DNA from: a bacterium MnTg04
GTDB lineage: Bacteria; Pseudomonadota; Gammaproteobacteria; Steroidobacterales; MnTg04
Length of the DNA stretch: 9,237 nt
Reading direction: 5' to 3'
Assembly (NCBI GenBank): GCA_008975185.1
Contig: BFAU01000153.1
Coordinates: forward strand, 1 to 9,237
Positions 6,712-9,237 of this stretch are shown here, piece after piece (position 1 is the stretch's first letter; each line of letters opens with the position of its first letter). The translations under genes and the position numbers were made by a program. The notes under the pieces were generated by a model. That model saw only the letters and a program-made list of their open reading frames with translations, was not told the DNA's origin and made no database searches.

Positions 6712-7344
6712 TCAGCGGGTGCCTTTGGCCGTTTGCGCGACGTAGTTACTCACTTCCTCTTCGATCCGCGCGGCTTCGTGTTCCATCGCAATCAAATGCC
6801 GGTCGCTCATCTGGCCGGCTTTGCGCACGCTCGCGCTACCGCCGCTTTGGTCGAGGTGTACGGCTGCATGCTTTCTCAGCTCACGCCGATTCCCGCGCAA
6901 ACGGTTCTCCAGCGTATCCAGCATGCCCTTGACGCGCTCGAAATCCCTGTCCTTCGTGGCGCGGTTGTTGGTCCGGAACCTTTCCGGTGAGCGTGTATCG
7001 GCCGCAGAATGCCTGGACCGGATACCGGTTTCGGGGAGCCTGGACTGGGTATGATCGTCGGCCCTGTTGAACCTGCCAACCGTGGTGCGGGCCAGGCGGT
7101 TGGTACTGACCCCGCCGGACAACTGCATGCCTTTGGAGCGTACCGCTTCGATCATTTGCTTGCGCATCGAGTCGATACGGTCCTGGATCGCCGAATTGCG
7201 ATAGATCAGTCTATTGGTGAATTCCCGGTCGGTCTCTGGCGAAGCTGCCGCGATGTTCGGCGATAGCGCCGCCAGGATCACTATCAGCAACGATATGACG
7301 ATCCTGCGCAGGTTGTGTCTGGATGGGATCTTGGTATTTCTCAT
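6712..7344 (-). CDS. Small arginine-rich exported protein, unknown
   Basis: I do not recognise this 210-residue protein. It has a long Sec leader: basic residues 1-14 (three Arg and a Lys), hydrophobic core 15-29, and an AAA cleavage site near residue 34 before SPETDREF. The mature part is rich in Arg, Lys and polar residues, has no Cys and few aromatics, and is strongly basic. Residues ~38-72 and ~136-165 (FERVKGMLDTLENRLRGNRRELRKHA) look helical and possibly coiled-coil, separated by a Ser/Thr/Arg-rich linker that is likely disordered. ATG 7344 is preferred over the longer upstream reading frame because CAGGAG lies 7 bases before it and the leader begins there. It is divergent from the HlyD adaptor and ends 4 bp from the DUF885 stop, tail to tail. 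Codon bias looks like its neighbours. A DNA-, polyphosphate- or cell-wall-binding role would be a guess. Confidence 0.7.
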   Translation of the reverse strand: MRNTKIPSRHNLRRIVISLLIVILAALSPNIAAASPETDREFTNRLIYRNSAIQDRIDSMRKQMIEAVRSKGMQLSGGVSTNRLARTTVGRFNRADDHTQSRLPETGIRSRHSAADTRSPERFRTNNRATKDRDFERVKGMLDTLENRLRGNRRELRKHAAVHLDQSGGSASVRKAGQMSDRHLIAMEHEAARIEEEVSNYVAQTAKGTR

Positions 7345-7363
7345 CGCAAGGCTCCTGGCGCAC

Positions 7364-7369
7364 ATTATA
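7364..7369 (-). promoter_or_regulatory. Candidate -10 box for the small exported protein
   Basis: On the minus strand this is a perfect TATAAT. The expected transcript start is near 7357, which would place the CAGGAG ribosome binding site (7352-7357) at the very 5' end. No good -35 stands 16-18 bp upstream. The short leader makes the assignment uncertain. Confidence 0.35.
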
Positions 7370-7421
7370 CAAGGATAGACAAGTATCCACATCCGTTGTT
7401 TAGCACGGGTATCTTTTGGCT

Positions 7422-7450
7422 TTGCGGCCAATCGGGACGCGGATTTGATA
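7422..7450 (+). promoter_or_regulatory. Candidate promoter of the HlyD/ABC operon
   Basis: TTGCGG (7422-7427), a 17-bp spacer and TTGATA (7445-7450) give a weak sigma70-like match. It would start transcripts near 7457, which fits a start codon at 7492 but not the alternative ATG at 7450. Confidence 0.28.
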
Positions 7451-7491
7451 TGCTTGTCCCACCGCTCACGAAGATCGTCAAAAAAACCAAT

Positions 7492-8736
7492 ATGGCACTG
7501 GATAAAGACGCATTGAATTCGCTGCGTATGGACAGCAACGCACGGTCTGAGGCTCCTGCCGGCGTGAGCAAGTGGATGCTGCCGGTTGTCGCGACCGCGC
7601 TTTCCATGATCGCGCTGGTATGGTTTTTTGGTTCCGCCGAGCCGGGGACGGTTGTCGGGACCGTGGTTGCCCGCGCCCCGGCAACCCAGGGCAACGTTTC
7701 CCGAGGCACGATCCTGAACGCATCGGGCTATGTCGTGGCCCGCCGGTTGGCCACGGTGTCTTCCAAGGTCACCGGAAAAATCAGGGCGGTCCTGGTCGAA
7801 GAAGGCATGTCGGTGACCGAAGGCGACATCCTGGCGCAGCTCGATGACAGTACTGTGCGGGCCCGGCTGGCGCTGGCTGCCGGGCAGACCCATGCCGCCG
7901 TGAGCAGCCTGGCGGAAACCCGGGTACGGCTGGAAGAGGCGCCGCGAAAGCTAAAGCGCAATGAATCCCTGCGTGAGGAGAAGCTGGTCAGTGCGGCGGA
8001 ACTCGATGCGGCGCAATCTGAAGTCAACGCGTTTCAGGCTCGTCTGACGGCCGATCACAGCAACGTAGCGGTTGCACAGAGAAACCAGGACCTGATCGAA
8101 CAGGATCTCGACGACCTGACCATACGCGCGCCTTTTTCGGGCGTTGTGGTTTCCAAGAACGCACAGCCAGGGGAGATGATCTCGCCGATCTCAGCGGGCG
8201 GCGGCTCCATCCGAACCGGAATCTGCACCATCGTCGATATGGATTCGCTTGAAATCGAGGTCGAGGTCAACGAGGCTTATATCAACCGGGTCAGCAGCGG
8301 TCAGCGTACCGAGGCGACGCTGGACGCCTACCCGGACTGGACAATATCTTCGCAGGTGATCAACATCGTGCCGACGGCCGACAGGCAAAAAGCGACGGTC
8401 AAGGTCCGGATCCGGTTCGACGAACTGGATTCACGAGTTTTGCCGGACATGGGAGTCAAGGTGCGCTTCCTGGAATCCGCGCGGGAGAACCGGGCCGGCG
8501 AGCGGATGACAAATGCGGCTTTGGCATTGGTGCCGGAAGCGGCTGTCCATCGATCCGCCGGCGCCAATTATGTCTGGATCGTAAATGACGGCAAACTGGA
8601 ACGCCGTGCGGTTAGCACCGGCATTGCCAGAAACGGCATGATCGGGATACTGTCCGGGGTCAGGCCGGGCGAGGTTGTGGTCAGCGCCGATCCGGGAGGT
8701 CTGTCCGAAGATATGTCGGTGCGGATTCAGGAATAA
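7492..8736 (+). CDS. HlyD/MacA-type periplasmic adaptor of an ABC efflux system
   Basis: A 414-residue membrane-fusion protein that would link an inner-membrane ABC transporter to an outer-membrane channel. Residues 28-46 are the membrane anchor. Then come the first biotinyl-lipoyl half (79-119, SGYVVARRLATVSSKVTGKI...VEEGMSV..GD.LAQLD), an alpha-helical hairpin (121-206, heptad-like and rich in Ala, Leu, Glu and Arg), and the second lipoyl half (209-233, IRAPFSGVVVSKNAQPGEMI). A beta-barrel (~246-326) and a membrane-proximal domain (~346-411) follow. It has no lipobox, so it is anchored by the helix, unlike AcrA-type lipoproteins. The start is uncertain: ATG 7492 gives ALDKDALNSLRMD, typical of ABC-linked adaptors, but has no clear ribosome binding site (A7 at 7480-7486 precedes it). 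ATG 7450 and ATG 7531 are in frame. The next gene is its ATPase, 25 bp downstream. Substrate unknown. Confidence 0.9.
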   Translation: MALDKDALNSLRMDSNARSEAPAGVSKWMLPVVATALSMIALVWFFGSAEPGTVVGTVVARAPATQGNVSRGTILNASGYVVARRLATVSSKVTGKIRAVLVEEGMSVTEGDILAQLDDSTVRARLALAAGQTHAAVSSLAETRVRLEEAPRKLKRNESLREEKLVSAAELDAAQSEVNAFQARLTADHSNVAVAQRNQDLIEQDLDDLTIRAPFSGVVVSKNAQPGEMISPISAGGGSIRTGICTIVDMDSLEIEVEVNEAYINRVSSGQRTEATLDAYPDWTISSQVINIVPTADRQKATVKVRIRFDELDSRVLPDMGVKVRFLESARENRAGERMTNAALALVPEAAVHRSAGANYVWIVNDGKLERRAVSTGIARNGMIGILSGVRPGEVVVSADPGGLSEDMSVRIQE

Positions 8737-8761
8737 CAAAAAACTTTAGCCAGAGGTCGGC

Positions 8762-9237
8762 ATGACGTTACTCGTAGATCTGAAAGATGTCAGCAAAAAC
8801 TACCAGCGCGGGCCGGAGACGATCCACGTACTGGAAAACCTCAGCGCCAACGTGCCCGAAGGCGATTTTCTGGCGCTGATGGGGCCGTCGGGATCCGGCA
8901 AGACCACATTGCTCAATCTGATCGGCGGCATCGATCGCCCGACCAGTGGCAATATTTCCGTAGGCGGGCAGGACCTGAACAGCCTGTCTGAGAGCGCGCT
9001 GGGGAAATGGCGGTCCCGGCACGTCGGCTTTATCTTCCAGCTCTATCACTTGTTGCCGGTGCTCAGTGCGGCGAGAAACGTCGAGTTGCCGCTGTTGTTG
9101 ACCAACCTGGGGCGCAGTGAACGCAAACAGCGCGTAGCGGCGGCATTGTCGCTGGTCGGGCTCGGCGATCGCGCCGATCACAAGCCTGCCCAGTTGTCTG
9201 GCGGGCAGGAACAAAGAGTAGGCATTGCGCGCGCCAT
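8762..9237 (+). CDS. ABC transporter ATP-binding protein, MacB/LolD class (cut by window edge)
   Basis: The first 158 codons of an ATPase that continues past the right edge. Visible motifs are Walker A GPSGSGKTT (41-49), the Q-loop with Gln93 in GFIFQLYHLLP, and the ABC signature LSGGQEQRV (145-153). Walker B and the H-loop are beyond the window. LIGGIDRPTSG after Walker A and FQ.YHLLP..SA..NVELPLLL are typical of the MacB/LolD/FtsE-like group that powers mechanotransmission or lipoprotein and drug export. This fits the HlyD-type adaptor just upstream; a FtsX-like permease gene is expected downstream. AGAGG (8752-8756) lies 5 bases before ATG 8762. Whether the ATPase is a stand-alone protein or fused to the permease cannot be seen. 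Confidence 0.92.
   Translation, partial: MTLLVDLKDVSKNYQRGPETIHVLENLSANVPEGDFLALMGPSGSGKTTLLNLIGGIDRPTSGNISVGGQDLNSLSESALGKWRSRHVGFIFQLYHLLPVLSAARNVELPLLLTNLGRSERKQRVAAALSLVGLGDRADHKPAQLSGGQEQRVGIARA

Noticed and set aside
7345..7893. Upstream extension of the small minus-strand gene to 393 codons
   Set aside because: The extra part is antisense to the adaptor gene, and the signal peptide and ribosome binding site both place the start at 7344.

Overview
This looks like a piece of a gammaproteobacterial chromosome: GC-rich, dense coding, Gram-negative envelope proteins (lipobox, Sec leaders, a HlyD-type adaptor) and a REP-like hairpin repeat of the GTAG-head type common in Pseudomonas/Xanthomonas relatives. 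The taxon is an inference; nothing in the window is diagnostic. I see no mobile element, CRISPR array, tRNA or rRNA.

Left part (1-4768): a divergent pair starts it. On the minus strand is the N-terminus of a DUF885-family lipoprotein that runs off the left edge. On the plus strand is a short-chain dehydrogenase with an unexpected Sec leader. The ~104-bp gap between them holds candidate promoters and a perfect inverted repeat. After a 242-bp gap with two opposed REP-like hairpins comes a 1073-residue exported tricorn-type S41 protease (beta-propellers, PDZ, C-terminal serine protease core).

Middle (4769-7344): a second DUF885 protein, this one membrane-anchored with an intact HEAVPGHH motif, follows in the same direction. 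It ends 4 bp from the tail of a convergent gene for a small arginine-rich exported protein that I cannot identify.

Right part (7345-9237): divergent from that small gene is a membrane-fusion (HlyD-type) adaptor. It is followed 25 bp later by a MacB/LolD-class ABC ATPase that runs off the right edge; this is the start of a tripartite export or efflux operon.

Functionally, the DUF885 lipoprotein, the tricorn protease and the membrane DUF885 protein look like an envelope-located protein/peptide degradation neighbourhood, consistent with a proteolytic heterotroph. The ABC operon appears to be a separate unit. I found no convincing undescribed defence or mobile system. The most notable signals are the REP doublet with compensatory stem changes, the exported SDR, the A9 tract inside the tricorn gene, and the unidentified Arg-rich periplasmic protein.
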